Assembly (NCBI GenBank): GCA_025800245.1 | Contig: JAOXSA010000006.1 | Span: 1-32,489 of the forward strand | DNA length: 32,489 nt | Direction: 5' to 3' | From: Amphritea sp. | Lineage (GTDB): Bacteria; Pseudomonadota; Gammaproteobacteria; Pseudomonadales; Balneatricaceae | Shown: positions 1 through 9,652 of the stretch, piece by piece | How positions within the stretch are numbered: the first letter of the stretch is position 1 | Layout of the letters: each line of letters starts with the position of its first letter | Program-made: the position numbers and the translations under genes | The notes under the pieces: model-generated | The model's database searches: none | The model's input: only the letters and a program-made list of their open reading frames with translations | What the model was told of the DNA's origin: nothing

Positions 1-9
1 TAATAAGTG

Positions 10-44
10 GCCCAAAATGGGCACTGTGGCTAAAAAAACCACAG
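10..44. other. Two short inverted repeats upstream of the GAF-GGDEF-EAL gene
   Basis: GCCCA-aaa-TGGGC (10-22) is followed by CTGTGG-9 nt-CCACAG (24-44). The second hairpin has an A-rich loop and no T-run after it, so it is not a clear terminator on this strand. It could belong to the end of an upstream transcription unit outside the window or be an operator. Function unknown. Confidence 0.3.
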
Positions 45-105
45 GGATCGTCGATACAGATGGTATAAAAGAGAATCACTGAATTAAGCGGGTTAAACCG
101 ATCTT

Positions 106-1935
106 ATGACCGAAAAACCATCAGTCGCTGAAACTGAGTCACTGGCCGACAGGACTTCCGAAGCATCTGAACTGCAGATGTCTGTTGATGAGCTCGACAG
201 CATTCTGCGGATTCAGCAGTCCATCTTCTCTCAGGTTGCCAGTAATGTGGATTACCGTCAGGTGCTGGATGGGCTGTGTAATATGGCCCAGGCGTTGTTG
301 CCTAATTCAGTGGCTTCGATCATGGTGATGGATGAGGTACAGGGAGCACTGAATGTTATTGCTGCTCCGGCGGTTCCAACCGAAGGGCAGGCTCGTTTAT
401 GCGGTCTGAAGCCCGGGCCGGGTGGTGGTTCCTGTGGCAATGCGGTGTTGCGCAATGAACCGGTGTTTGTGCAGGACACTTTCACCGATCAGCGCTGGGA
501 TGACCTGCGTGAAATAGCTTATGACTTTAATCTCTGTGCCTGCTGGTCGATGCCGGTACGCAATGACAACGGCGAAGCTATAGGCTCATTTGCTCTGTCT
601 TCGTTTGAGCACCGGATGCCGTCGGCGTTTCATAAGCGCTTACTCGATGTCGGTGCGGCGATGGTTAATATCGTTCTGGCTCGTCAGCGCCAGGAAGAGA
701 AACTTCATGATCAGCAGCAGCAACTTATTACCGCGCTGGAACACGATGTTCTGACCGGCTTGCCGAACCAGTCAAAGCTGGTACTGGAACTGCGTGCCAG
801 TATCGAGCGCAAATCACTGATCCTGCTTAATCTGGATAACTTCCGCTATATCAATACCGCCTATGGTCCGGCGTTCGGGGATCGCTTTCTCTGTACCGTT
901 GCCGCACAGCTGCAACAACTGTCAGCAGGGCTGAGTGAACTGTTCAGGATTAATGCTGATGAGTTTGCGCTGCTCTATACCGGCGAGATCGATCTGGCGG
1001 CGGAACTTGAGCGGTTGCGTCAGTACTTCTTTGTTAACCCGCTGCAGATTGATGAACAGAGTTTTACCCTGACTTTCACCGCTGGCGCGGCCATCGCGCA
1101 AAGGGGCGTATTAGGACAGGCAACTCAGGCGCTGAGCCAGGCTCGCAGCCGCGGTAAGAATCGTTACCATATCTATGATGCGCAGCTGGATGAGCCGGAT
1201 CAGGAAGCGCGGTTGGAGCATATCCGCTGGAACAGTTATCTCCATGAAGCACTGAACACCCATCAACTGGTGCCTTTTTTTCAGGGCATTCGCGATAACA
1301 GAACCGGAACAATTACCCGTTATGAAGCGCTGGCCCGTCTGCAACGGGATGGTCAGGCCTATACCCCTTATCATTTCCTGAATGTCGCTCAGTTATCGGG
1401 GCTATTGCCGGGTATTACCCGTGAGATGATTGACCGGGGGCTGGCTGTTATTCAGGGTACTCCGACGCTGCTTTCGTTCAATATCACCGAGGATGATCTG
1501 GCCCAGCACTGGCTGGAGGGTTATCTGTCAGAAAAGACCGCTCAGTATCGTGTTGATCCGTCGCAGATTACGCTGGAGATTCTCGAGGGAGTCAGTGCGT
1601 CCGGTAAGAAGAATCACATCAGTCAGCTCAGTCGTCTCAAAGAGATGGGCTTTAAACTGGCGATTGATGATTTTGGTACCGAATATTCCAACTTTGAGCG
1701 GATTCTCGAGCTGCAGGTCGATTTTGTTAAGGTGGATGCCAAGTATATCCGTAATATCGATACCGATCGTAAGAGCTACGAGATCACCAAAGCGATAGTC
1801 TACTTCGCCAAGAATGCCGGAATTGCCACGGTTGCAGAATTTGTACATAACCAGGCGGTACAGGATGTGGTGGAATCCCTGGGTATCGAGTTTTCGCAGG
1901 GCTACCTGTTCAGCGAACCTCAACCTGAGCTTTAA
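106..1935 (+). CDS. GAF-GGDEF-EAL protein, probable cyclic-di-GMP phosphodiesterase
   Basis: A 609-residue cytoplasmic protein with no membrane segment or signal peptide. Residues about 35-200 form a GAF sensor domain (GSCGNAVL and IGSFALSS stretches). Residues about 210-365 form a GGDEF domain beginning with the usual HDxLTGLPN. Its signature is NADEF (283-287), so the two glycines needed for diguanylate cyclase activity are gone. Residues about 380-605 form an EAL domain with intact catalytic landmarks: E407-A-L, N in SFNIT, DDFG (D521-D522), K542, E578 and QGY. By family knowledge such proteins hydrolyse c-di-GMP to pGpG, and a degenerate GGDEF often binds GTP as a regulator. The GAF ligand is unknown. 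The gene ends 3 bp from the end of convergent queG. The ATG at 106 has no strong ribosome binding site. Confidence 0.9.
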   Translation: MTEKPSVAETESLADRTSEASELQMSVDELDSILRIQQSIFSQVASNVDYRQVLDGLCNMAQALLPNSVASIMVMDEVQGALNVIAAPAVPTEGQARLCGLKPGPGGGSCGNAVLRNEPVFVQDTFTDQRWDDLREIAYDFNLCACWSMPVRNDNGEAIGSFALSSFEHRMPSAFHKRLLDVGAAMVNIVLARQRQEEKLHDQQQQLITALEHDVLTGLPNQSKLVLELRASIERKSLILLNLDNFRYINTAYGPAFGDRFLCTVAAQLQQLSAGLSELFRINADEFALLYTGEIDLAAELERLRQYFFVNPLQIDEQSFTLTFTAGAAIAQRGVLGQATQALSQARSRGKNRYHIYDAQLDEPDQEARLEHIRWNSYLHEALNTHQLVPFFQGIRDNRTGTITRYEALARLQRDGQAYTPYHFLNVAQLSGLLPGITREMIDRGLAVIQGTPTLLSFNITEDDLAQHWLEGYLSEKTAQYRVDPSQITLEILEGVSASGKKNHISQLSRLKEMGFKLAIDDFGTEYSNFERILELQVDFVKVDAKYIRNIDTDRKSYEITKAIVYFAKNAGIATVAEFVHNQAVQDVVESLGIEFSQGYLFSEPQPEL

Positions 1936-1938
1936 TCG

Positions 1939-3075
1939 TCAATCGGGTAGTTTTGCCGCACGTGGATGGACCGCGATAGGCTGAGGCCTGTTTTCGGTCC
2001 TGCTTGCCAGATGATTCAGAGCCCACCGGGCGTGTTCCTGAATCAGCTCAGATGGGTATTCACATAGCGTTTTCAGCGCGGCTTCAATCCTGTCGCCACC
2101 ATTACTGTTGCCCAGTGCCACAGCGATATTTCTCAGCCAGCCGGTATAGCCGGTACGGCGAATCGCAGATCCTTCAGTCTTTTTAAGGAAAGTGGCTTCA
2201 TCCCACTCCAGCAGTTCCAGCAGACTTTTGCTATCCAGCTGATGGCGAGGTGTGAAATCCGCTTCATCGCTGCGCTTGGCGAAACGGTTCCAGGGACATA
2301 TCAGCTGGCAGTCGTCACAGCCGAAAATACGGTTGCCGATCAGCGGGCGGAACTCCTCCGGAATACTGCCTTTCAGTTCAATGGTCAGATAGGAGATACA
2401 GCGGCGGGCATCGAGTTGATAAGGGGCAACAATCGCCTGGGTCGGGCAGATATCGATACAGGCCTGACACTGGCCACAATGTTCTGCGGTATAGGGTGGA
2501 TCGACCGGCAACGGAATATCAACGAACAGTTCGCCGAGCAGAAACCAGGACCCGGCTTCACGGTTGAGGATCAGAGTGTGCTTGCCCTGCCAGCCGATGC
2601 CGCTGTTACGTGCCAGTGGTCGCTCCAGTACCGGTGCGCTGTCGACAAATGCCCGGTAGCCCAGTTCCTGTAATTGCTGATTCAGTTCTTTCCCCAGCTG
2701 AGTGAGCTTTTTACGCATCACTTTGTGGTAGTCACGGCCCATGGTATAGCGGGAAATATAGGCCTGGTCCGGTTGTCTGAGTACTCTGAGTGTTTCAACT
2801 TCCGGCGGCAGGCAGTTCATCCTGACACAGATAATACGCTGTGTGCCTTCAACCAGCTGGCTGGGATCTATGCGTTTCTCGAAATGGTTGTTGAGATAGT
2901 CCATTTCGCCCTGATAGCCCTTATCAAGCCATGCGCGTAACTGTTCTGATTCGGCAGAAAGATCGGTGCCGGTAATGCCGCACTGCTGAAAGCCCAGCTC
3001 GGCGGCACGCTGTTTGATCTGTTCTGCCAGCGCCTGTAACTGTTCTGCGCTGAGTTGTGGTCGTGAGTTACTCAT
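1939..3075 (-). CDS. queG: Epoxyqueuosine reductase QueG
   Basis: 378 residues. QueG is a cobalamin-dependent reductase that converts epoxyqueuosine to queuosine in tRNA, the last step of queuosine synthesis, in the cytoplasm. The sequence shows the N-terminal QueG region with the catalytic-type DSAPVLER motif (D145), a ferredoxin-like CxxCxxCxxxCP motif (C200, C203, C206, C210) and a second set (C253, C256, C260 followed by PWN) for the two 4Fe-4S clusters. Length is normal for the family. It is divergent from nnr, as E. coli queG (yjeS) is from nnr (yjeF). Its 3' end lies 3 bp from the convergent GGDEF-EAL gene, with no terminator between. Cluster supply probably depends on the isc operon further along this window. 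Confidence 0.97.
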   Translation of the reverse strand: MSNSRPQLSAEQLQALAEQIKQRAAELGFQQCGITGTDLSAESEQLRAWLDKGYQGEMDYLNNHFEKRIDPSQLVEGTQRIICVRMNCLPPEVETLRVLRQPDQAYISRYTMGRDYHKVMRKKLTQLGKELNQQLQELGYRAFVDSAPVLERPLARNSGIGWQGKHTLILNREAGSWFLLGELFVDIPLPVDPPYTAEHCGQCQACIDICPTQAIVAPYQLDARRCISYLTIELKGSIPEEFRPLIGNRIFGCDDCQLICPWNRFAKRSDEADFTPRHQLDSKSLLELLEWDEATFLKKTEGSAIRRTGYTGWLRNIAVALGNSNGGDRIEAALKTLCEYPSELIQEHARWALNHLASRTENRPQPIAVHPRAAKLPD

Positions 3076-3104
3076 CTGTGGGTACGATTCGGATATACTC
3101 TTTA

Positions 3105-3174
3105 GTAGAGATGATGCAGTAGAGATTGTTTTGTAGAGATCACTCAGTAGAGATCATCCAGCAGAGATCTCGGT
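3105..3174. repeat. Five tandem 14-bp repeats in the queG-nnr divergent spacer
   Basis: The octamer GTAGAGAT starts at 3105, 3119, 3133 and 3147, and its variant GCAGAGAT at 3161, an exact 14-bp period. Copies 3 and 4 extend the match (GTAGAGATCAcTCA and GTAGAGATCATCCA); the spacers of copies 2 and 5 diverge. A second family, (A)GCGATCAG, follows at 3214 and 3229 with a related TGATCAG at 3190. The array lies between two divergent starts, so it could hold operator sites or be a variable-number tandem repeat. Confidence 0.85.
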
Positions 3175-3247
3175 AAAGAAACGGACTAATGATCAGTGTG
3201 CTGACTATCTCATAGCGATCAGTCACACAGCGATCAGGAAACAGATT

Positions 3248-4753
3248 ATGACCTGTACCCATACATTGCCTGCCACATTATACACAGCTGAGCAGACCCG
3301 TGCGCTGGATCGCAGTGCGATTGCAGCAGGTACCCCGGGATTCAAACTGATGCAGCGGGCCGGGCATGCCGCTTTCGATCAGCTACGGCAGCGCTGGCCT
3401 GCGGTCAGGAAACTGACGCTGTTGTGCGGCGCTGGTAATAACGGCGGAGATGGCTTTGTGGTTGCCGTGCTGGCGCGACAGCAGGGGATGGATGTGCAAC
3501 TGCTCTGTATCGGTGATGACGGATTCCCGGACAGGCTGCAGGGCGAGGCTCTGGATGCCTGGAACTGGCTACAGGCGGAGCAGATCAGTAGCGGATTGTT
3601 TCGTCCGGGGATGGCATTCGATGGCGAACTGATTGTGGATGCGATGCTGGGGACTGGTGTTCAGGGAGGTGTACGCGGTATTTACCAGCAGGCTGTGGAA
3701 CAGGTTAATCGTACTGATGTGCCGGTGCTGGCGTTGGATATTCCCTCAGGTCTGTGCAGTGATACCGGGGCGGTGTTGGGTTGCACGGTAAAAGCGGATA
3801 TGACCGTTACCTTTATAGGGGTTAAGCGTGGTTTGCTGACTCATGAGGGGCCACAACATTGCGGTGAACTGGTATTTGACAGTCTGCGGGTTGCTGAGGA
3901 TGTTTATGAAACGGTCCCTGTGTCAGGATTTATCACCGGACGGGAAGATCTGCATGGGTTACTGCCTCCAAGAAGCCTGTCAGCCCATAAAGGCAGTTGT
4001 GGTCATGTGCTGATCATCGGTGGTGATACAGGGATGGGTGGTGCGGCGATGATGGCTGCGCAGGCGGCCGGGCGAACCGGTGCCGGGCTGATCAGTGTTG
4101 CTACCCGCCACGAGCATGTGGGTCCCATACTAACCCGCTATCCCGAAGCGATGGCGCGGGGTGTCCGGGGCGGTAATGAGCTGGAGCCTCTGATCGGGCG
4201 AGCTGATGTGCTGGTGATCGGGCCGGGACTGGGGCAGAACGCCTGGGGCGAGCAGTTGTTAATGCAGGCATTGCAGAGCAAAAAGCCGTTAGTACTGGAT
4301 GCTGATGCTCTGAATCTGTTGGTCAGTAAACAGTTATTCGGGCGTCTGAATGGTCAGCGCTGGATTATCACGCCTCACCCGGGTGAAGCGGCGAGAATTC
4401 TGGGGTGCTCTGTTGCAGAGGTGCAGCAGAATCGGTTTGCAGCTGTGCAACAATTACAAGCGCTGTTTGGTGGTGTTGCTCTGCTGAAAGGCCCAGGCAG
4501 TCTGACCTGCGATGGTGATGTGTTACATCTGAATCCGACCGGCAATCCGGGAATGGCCACTGGCGGCATGGGAGATGTTCTGTCCGGGGTGATCGGTGCA
4601 TTACTGGCTCAGGGGCTTGATAGCGTGGATGCTGCCCGTTTAGGAGCCTGGATTCACGGTGCCGCGGCGGACCGCAGTGCGGAAATTGATGGCACCCGAG
4701 GTATGCAAGCGACCGATCTGTTGGCACAATTGCGACAGATTGTTAATGACTGA
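3248..4753 (+). CDS. nnr: Bifunctional NAD(P)HX epimerase / ADP-dependent NAD(P)HX dehydratase
   Basis: 501 residues, the usual size of the fused form. Nnr repairs hydrated NADH/NADPH: the N-terminal YjeF_N domain epimerises S- and R-NAD(P)HX and the C-terminal ribokinase-like domain dehydrates the S form using ADP. Visible motifs are GAGNNGGDG (61-69), VDAMLGTG and LDIPSGL in the epimerase half. The dehydratase half shows GHVLIIGG, DADALN, ITPHPGE, LLKGPGSL and TGNPGMATGGMGD, with the presumed catalytic Asp at 443. The start is supported by AGGAAACAG just upstream of the ATG. The stop is 19 bp before tsaE, so the two are co-transcribed, as in E. coli (yjeF-yjeE). Confidence 0.97.
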   Translation: MTCTHTLPATLYTAEQTRALDRSAIAAGTPGFKLMQRAGHAAFDQLRQRWPAVRKLTLLCGAGNNGGDGFVVAVLARQQGMDVQLLCIGDDGFPDRLQGEALDAWNWLQAEQISSGLFRPGMAFDGELIVDAMLGTGVQGGVRGIYQQAVEQVNRTDVPVLALDIPSGLCSDTGAVLGCTVKADMTVTFIGVKRGLLTHEGPQHCGELVFDSLRVAEDVYETVPVSGFITGREDLHGLLPPRSLSAHKGSCGHVLIIGGDTGMGGAAMMAAQAAGRTGAGLISVATRHEHVGPILTRYPEAMARGVRGGNELEPLIGRADVLVIGPGLGQNAWGEQLLMQALQSKKPLVLDADALNLLVSKQLFGRLNGQRWIITPHPGEAARILGCSVAEVQQNRFAAVQQLQALFGGVALLKGPGSLTCDGDVLHLNPTGNPGMATGGMGDVLSGVIGALLAQGLDSVDAARLGAWIHGAAADRSAEIDGTRGMQATDLLAQLRQIVND

Positions 4754-4772
4754 GGTATAGGGTGCAACGGGC

Positions 4773-5249
4773 GTGACAAAAAGTGTTTATCTGGCCGATG
4801 AAGCGGCAATGGTAGAGTTTGGCGGCAAACTGGGTCAGCTGGCGGAAGGTGGTGAGGTTATCTTTCTGGAGGGTGACCTGGGCATGGGGAAGACAACTCT
4901 GAGCCGTGGTATGTTGCGTGGTTTTGGCCATCAAGGTTCTGTTAAGAGTCCGACTTATACGCTGGTAGAGCCATACGAAGTGGCCGACCGGACTATTTAC
5001 CACTTTGATCTGTACCGTCTGGGTGATCCAGAAGAGCTGGAATATCTGGGCATCAGAGATTACTTCAGCGATCAGGCTGTGTGTCTGATCGAGTGGCCGG
5101 ATCGTGGGGCTGGTGTTTTGCCTGAGTGTGATTTCCAACTGACGATCACTTTGCAGGATCGCGGCCGCCGGGTTAACTGGCAGGTAAATACTGAAAAAGG
5201 TCAGCGTCTGGCCGATAAGCTGGAACAGACACTGCCAGAGTCGGCATAA
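4773..5249 (+). CDS. tsaE: tRNA t6A biosynthesis ATPase TsaE
   Basis: 158 residues. TsaE is the P-loop ATPase that works with TsaB and TsaD to make N6-threonylcarbamoyladenosine at position 37 of ANN-decoding tRNAs. The Walker A motif is GDLGMGKT (34-41), followed by the family motifs SPTYTLVE, HFDLYRL and IEWPDRG. The start is GTG at 4773; the alternative would delete the conserved N-terminus. It lies 19 bp after nnr and upstream of amiB, the conserved gammaproteobacterial order. Essential in many bacteria. tsaB and tsaD are not in this window. Confidence 0.97.
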   Translation: MTKSVYLADEAAMVEFGGKLGQLAEGGEVIFLEGDLGMGKTTLSRGMLRGFGHQGSVKSPTYTLVEPYEVADRTIYHFDLYRLGDPEELEYLGIRDYFSDQAVCLIEWPDRGAGVLPECDFQLTITLQDRGRRVNWQVNTEKGQRLADKLEQTLPESA

Positions 5250-5322
5250 TAAGACAGATTGTTTTATGACTGATCGAGGGGACAGTTATAAAGACGTTAA
5301 AGCAGAAGGGTTGTATTCGTTG

Positions 5323-6678
5323 ATGGGGAAACGGATAGCATTAGTGCTTCAGAGTGTGCTGCTGGTCATGACGATGTTGTTCAGCGTCGTAGTCCAGGCG
5401 GCCGATATTAAGAATGTGCGAATCTGGATTGCACCGGACCACGCACGGTTAGTATTCGATCTGAGCGCTGCTGTTGAGCATAAACTGTTCACATTAAAAA
5501 AACCTGATCGGATTGTGTTGGATGTCAGTTCGACCCAGCTACTGACCGATCTGGGGCAGGTGGATATTACCAAAAGCCCTCTCTCCCTGATGCGTTCCGG
5601 TAGCCGCAATGGCGGTAAAGATCTGCGTATCGTGCTGGATCTGAAAGAGGCGGTGAAACCGAAAAGCTTCTCTCTGAAACCGAATGATAAATATGGTCAC
5701 CGGCTGGTGGTGGATCTCTACCGCGAGAAGGCTTCTGCTCAGCCGGTTAAATCGGCAGCAGCGTCCAGTTCTGATAATCCTAAACGTGATGTGGTGATAT
5801 CAATTGATGCCGGTCATGGGGGGGAGGATCCGGGAGCTATCGGGCCTGGTGGTTTACGGGAAAAAACAGTGGTGCTGGCTATTGCCCGCGAACTGAAAAA
5901 ACTGTTGGAAAAAGAGCCGGGCTTTAAGCCGAGACTGACCCGTGATGGCGATTACTACATAAGCCTGCGTAGCCGTACCTCGCGAGCCCGTAAATACAAT
6001 GCTGACATGTTCGTATCGATTCATGCGGATGGATTTAAAGATGCGCGAGCCCGGGGGGCATCGGTGTGGGTACTTTCTCCCCGCGGAGCAAGTAGTGAGA
6101 TGGGCCGCTGGCTGGCGCGCAAAGAGAACAGTGCCGATCTTATCGGTGGTGTCGGTAGCGTCAGTCTGGAAGATAAAGATGATGTGCTGGCGAAAGTGCT
6201 GCTGGATATGTCGATGACCGCCAGTCGTAGTGACAGCCGTGAGATCGCGCAAAGCATCCATCGGAATATGTCCCGTTTTGCCCGGATGCATAAGAAGCAT
6301 GTTGAGCAAGCTGGCTTTGCGGTACTGAAGTCGCCGGATATTCCATCGATTCTGGTTGAGACTGGATTCATTACCAACCCACAGGAAGCTGCGAAGCTGA
6401 AAACCCGGGCCTATCAGAAGAAGATGGCGCAGGCGATCTTTGCCGGTATTAAGGCGCACTTTACCCGGAAGCCTCCGGCGCTGACCTGGCTGGCACTGCA
6501 GAAGAAGGGCGGTGCTAAGGTGAGTGGTAGATCACGTTATAAGGTAGTGCGTGGCGATACCCTGTCTATTATTGCCAACCGTAACGGTGTATCGTTAGCC
6601 GCATTGCGCAAAGCCAATGGCCTTAAAAACGCGGACCATATCCGGGTTGGTCAGGTGCTGAAAATCCCTGCCAGCTGA
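5323..6678 (+). CDS. amiB: N-acetylmuramoyl-L-alanine amidase AmiB (AMIN, Amidase_3, LysM)
   Basis: A periplasmic zinc amidase that cleaves septal peptidoglycan during daughter-cell separation, normally switched on by EnvC/NlpD-type activators. I chose ATG 5323 because it opens a clean signal peptide (MGKR, hydrophobic core, VQA-AD). The open frame continues upstream to ATG 5266, which would add 19 residues before the signal. From 5323 the protein has 451 residues, close to E. coli AmiB. Order: AMIN domain about 30-130; Amidase_3 with zinc ligands H165 (AGHGG), E180 (LREK) and H234 (SIHAD), and catalytic E346 (VETGF); and one C-terminal LysM repeat (about 405-450). The insert between the ligands matches the autoinhibitory helix region of AmiB/AmiC. 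It lies between tsaE and mutL as in E. coli. Confidence 0.95.
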   Translation: MGKRIALVLQSVLLVMTMLFSVVVQAADIKNVRIWIAPDHARLVFDLSAAVEHKLFTLKKPDRIVLDVSSTQLLTDLGQVDITKSPLSLMRSGSRNGGKDLRIVLDLKEAVKPKSFSLKPNDKYGHRLVVDLYREKASAQPVKSAAASSSDNPKRDVVISIDAGHGGEDPGAIGPGGLREKTVVLAIARELKKLLEKEPGFKPRLTRDGDYYISLRSRTSRARKYNADMFVSIHADGFKDARARGASVWVLSPRGASSEMGRWLARKENSADLIGGVGSVSLEDKDDVLAKVLLDMSMTASRSDSREIAQSIHRNMSRFARMHKKHVEQAGFAVLKSPDIPSILVETGFITNPQEAAKLKTRAYQKKMAQAIFAGIKAHFTRKPPALTWLALQKKGGAKVSGRSRYKVVRGDTLSIIANRNGVSLAALRKANGLKNADHIRVGQVLKIPAS

Positions 6679-6727
6679 GTCCCGACTGGCGGGTCTGCAG
6701 AATCAATTCAACAGATATCAGAAATCT

Positions 6728-8686
6728 ATGTCCCGAATACACCTGTTAACACCGCGACTGGCGAACCAGATCGCCGCCGGTGAAGTGGTTGAACGTCCTG
6801 CCTCTGTCGTTAAAGAGATTCTGGAGAACAGTCTTGATGCCGGTGCCAGCCGGATCGATCTGGATGTTGAGCAGGGCGGTGTGAAGCTGATCCGCTTGCG
6901 GGATGATGGCAAAGGCATTGAAAAGGACGATCTGCCCCTGGCACTGAGTCGCCATGCCACCAGTAAGATTCGCGATCTTGATGATCTTGAGGCGGTGCAG
7001 AGCCTGGGCTTCCGGGGTGAGGCGCTGGCGTCGATCAGTTCGGTATCCCGGCTGACCCTGACCTCCCGTACTGCCGAGCAGGATGCCGGTTGGCAGGTAC
7101 GCACTGAAGGGCGGGACATGACCGCAGAGGTATCGCCTGCCGCTCATCCACAGGGCTCGACTGTTGAAGTGCGGGATCTGTTTTTTAATACCCCGGCACG
7201 CCGCAAGTTCCTGAAAACCGAAAAAACCGAGTTCAAGCATCTGGAAGAGGTGGTTAAACGCCTGGCGTTGAGTCGCTTTGATGTCGGTTTTACTCTGCGC
7301 CATAACCAGAAAGTGATTCATCAGTTGCGACCTGCGGTCAGTGAGACTGAACAGGAGCGGCGGATCGCATCGTTGTTATCTCCGGCGTTTATCGAAAATG
7401 CCATGAAAGTGGATGTCAGCGCTGAAGCCTCGGGCCTGCGTTTATGGGGCTGGGTAGGCCTGCCGACCTTCTCCCGCAGTCAGGCAGATCTGCAGTATTT
7501 CTTTGTTAATGGTCGGATTATCCGCGATAAGGTGGTAGCGCACGCATTGCGTCAGGCTTATCAGGATGTTCTGTATCACGGTCGCCATCCGGCGTATGTG
7601 TTGTATATGGAACTGGATCCGGCGCTGGTGGATGTCAATGTGCATCCGACCAAACATGAAGTACGGTTCCGTGAAAGCCGTCTGGTGCATGATTTTATTT
7701 TCCGGACTACGCATCGGGTGATCGCTGATATCCGTCCGGATGATGTGGCAGAGGGAGCGACCTCTGCACCGGGGAATCCATTGGCAGCAGCGCCGGGTTC
7801 GACTGGTTTTGGTGGTGGGCAGATGACTCAGCAGGGCAGTTTTGCAGCGGTTCAGCCAAATGCGCGCGTGGAGCAGAACTTTACCCAGAACCGGATGCCA
7901 CTGAGTCAGTATCAGTCGGGCTCTTATCAGCAGAGCTCGCATCAACAAAGCGCTTATCCGCAGGGAACGTCGCAGTTCGTTTCGGATCGGCCATCGGCTA
8001 ATCAGGTGCGTGAGCAGATCAGCCAGTATGGCGCGTTGCATCCCGAAGCAGCGGCTGCCGCTGGATCTGATGTTGCCGCAGTAGAGAGTGATGAGGCTCT
8101 GTGCCCGCCGTTAGGCTATGCCGTTGCACAACTGCACGGCGTCTTTATTCTGGCGCAGAACGATCACGGTCTGGTCGTTGTCGATATGCATGCTGCTCAC
8201 GAACGGGTGGTTTATGAGCGTATGAAAGCGGCTTATGAGAAAGAGGGAGTGCGTAGTCAGCCCTTACTGGTGCCCGTCAGTATGGCGGTGAGCTCTGGTG
8301 AAGCCGATTGCGCGGAAGAACATTCAGAGGTGTTTTCCAAACTGGGCTTTGAACTGGCCAGAATGGGTGAAGAGACCATCGTTATCCGTCAGGTGCCAGT
8401 GACCCTTGCAAGCGCGGATGTCAGTAAACTGATCCTTGATGTGCTGGGTGAGATGATGCAGTTCGGCACCAGCCAGAAGATTCAGCACCATACTAATGAA
8501 CTGCTGGCGACGATGGCTTGTCACGGTTCGGTACGGGCGAATCGCCAGCTGACCCTGCCCGAGATGAATGCGCTGTTGCGGGATATGGAACAGACTGAAC
8601 GCAGCGGTCAGTGTAACCATGGTCGTCCAACCTGGACTCAGCTGTCGATGGCTGAGCTGGATGGTCTGTTTATGCGGGGCCAGTAA
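6728..8686 (+). CDS. mutL: DNA mismatch repair protein MutL
   Basis: 652 residues. MutL couples MutS mismatch recognition to downstream strand removal. The N-terminal GHKL ATPase shows E30 and N34 in [17 protein letters not shown] (D60), ATSKI and GFRGEAL. A long Q/S/A-rich linker (about 345-460) joins it to the C-terminal dimerisation domain. That domain contains [12 protein letters not shown] (from D486), which fits the DxHA(x)2E(x)4E metal-binding motif, and CNHGRP (from C629). These match nicking-type MutL (as in Pseudomonas) rather than E. coli-type MutL that relies on MutH. The stop overlaps the miaA start (TAATG), so the two are translationally coupled. Confidence 0.97.
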   Translation: MSRIHLLTPRLANQIAAGEVVERPASVVKEILENSLDAGASRIDLDVEQGGVKLIRLRDDGKGIEKDDLPLALSRHATSKIRDLDDLEAVQSLGFRGEALASISSVSRLTLTSRTAEQDAGWQVRTEGRDMTAEVSPAAHPQGSTVEVRDLFFNTPARRKFLKTEKTEFKHLEEVVKRLALSRFDVGFTLRHNQKVIHQLRPAVSETEQERRIASLLSPAFIENAMKVDVSAEASGLRLWGWVGLPTFSRSQADLQYFFVNGRIIRDKVVAHALRQAYQDVLYHGRHPAYVLYMELDPALVDVNVHPTKHEVRFRESRLVHDFIFRTTHRVIADIRPDDVAEGATSAPGNPLAAAPGSTGFGGGQMTQQGSFAAVQPNARVEQNFTQNRMPLSQYQSGSYQQSSHQQSAYPQGTSQFVSDRPSANQVREQISQYGALHPEAAAAAGSDVAAVESDEALCPPLGYAVAQLHGVFILAQNDHGLVVVDMHAAHERVVYERMKAAYEKEGVRSQPLLVPVSMAVSSGEADCAEEHSEVFSKLGFELARMGEETIVIRQVPVTLASADVSKLILDVLGEMMQFGTSQKIQHHTNELLATMACHGSVRANRQLTLPEMNALLRDMEQTERSGQCNHGRPTWTQLSMAELDGLFMRGQ

Positions 8687-9651
8687 TGACAAACGAGATA
8701 GTGACTGAAACTGCAGCAGAACAATTACCGCCGGCTATTTTTCTGATGGGCCCGACCGCTTCGGGTAAAACTGATCTGGCGATGGCGCTCTATGATCGCC
8801 TGCCCTGCGAGATTATCAGTGTCGATTCGGCGATGATCTACCGGCAGATGGATATCGGTACCGCCACACCGGATGCGGAGTTTCTGGCCCGCTATCCTCA
8901 TCGGCTGGTGGATATTCTTGATCCTGCGGAGAGCTATTCGGCAGCAGATTTCCGTGCCGATGCGTTGCGGGAGATGGCAGAGATCAGTGCCGCAGGCAAA
9001 ATTCCGCTGCTGGTGGGTGGTACCATGCTGTATTACCAGGCGCTGCTGAAAGGGCTGGCGCAGCTGCCGCAGGCGGATCAGGCGATCCGGGACCGGTTAG
9101 TACAGGAAGCGGAGCAGCACGGTTGGGATTATCTGCATCAGCGACTGCAGCAGGTTGATCCACAGGCTGCAGAGCGTATTCATCCCAATGATCCGCAGCG
9201 GATGCAGCGTGCTTTGGAAGTGTATGAACTGACCGGGCGTTCGATGACCGAGTTGTGGCAGGAGCAGGAAAAGCAGAAACTGCCCTATAACGTCGTACAG
9301 CTTTGCGTTATGCCGCAAGAGCGTAAAACGCTTCATGAACGCATCGAGAAACGCTTTCATATCATGCTCGAACAAGGGTTTGAAAATGAAGTACGTCAGC
9401 TCTGGGAAAGGGGCGATCTGAACCTGCAGATGCCATCCATGCGCTGCGTTGGTTATCGTCAGATGTGGGAGTATTTTGACGGTGTCTGGAGCTATGATGA
9501 GATGGTGGAAAAAGGCATTATAGCCACCCGTCAGCTGGCTAAACGACAGGTAACCTGGCTGCGCAGCTGGGACAATCTGAATACTTTTGAAACCGGTGAT
9601 CCTAATTTAATCAAGAATACCTTGAAATTATTAGAAGGGATCATTATATAA
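8686..9651 (+). CDS. miaA: tRNA dimethylallyltransferase MiaA
   Basis: 321 residues. MiaA transfers dimethylallyl from DMAPP to N6 of A37 in tRNAs that read UNN codons, the first step of ms2i6A synthesis. The P-loop is GPTASGKT (22-29). The family motifs [45 protein letters not shown] and [11 protein letters not shown] are all present and the length is standard. The ATG overlaps the mutL stop. The final codons overlap a TATAAT box that may belong to an hfq promoter. Confidence 0.97.
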   Translation: MTNEIVTETAAEQLPPAIFLMGPTASGKTDLAMALYDRLPCEIISVDSAMIYRQMDIGTATPDAEFLARYPHRLVDILDPAESYSAADFRADALREMAEISAAGKIPLLVGGTMLYYQALLKGLAQLPQADQAIRDRLVQEAEQHGWDYLHQRLQQVDPQAAERIHPNDPQRMQRALEVYELTGRSMTELWQEQEKQKLPYNVVQLCVMPQERKTLHERIEKRFHIMLEQGFENEVRQLWERGDLNLQMPSMRCVGYRQMWEYFDGVWSYDEMVEKGIIATRQLAKRQVTWLRSWDNLNTFETGDPNLIKNTLKLLEGIII

Positions 9652-9652
9652 T
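9622..9652 (+). promoter_or_regulatory. Candidate sigma70 promoter for hfq
   Basis: TTGAAA (9622-9627) and a perfect TATAAT (9647-9652, overlapping the miaA stop) are 19 bp apart, longer than the ideal 17. Transcription from here would give a leader of about 110 nt before hfq. E. coli also has hfq promoters inside or near miaA. The -10 box is good, but spacing lowers confidence. Confidence 0.45.

Noticed and set aside
3105-3240. CRISPR-like array
   Set aside because: Units are 14-15 bp with no unique 30-bp spacers, there is no leader and no cas gene is nearby.
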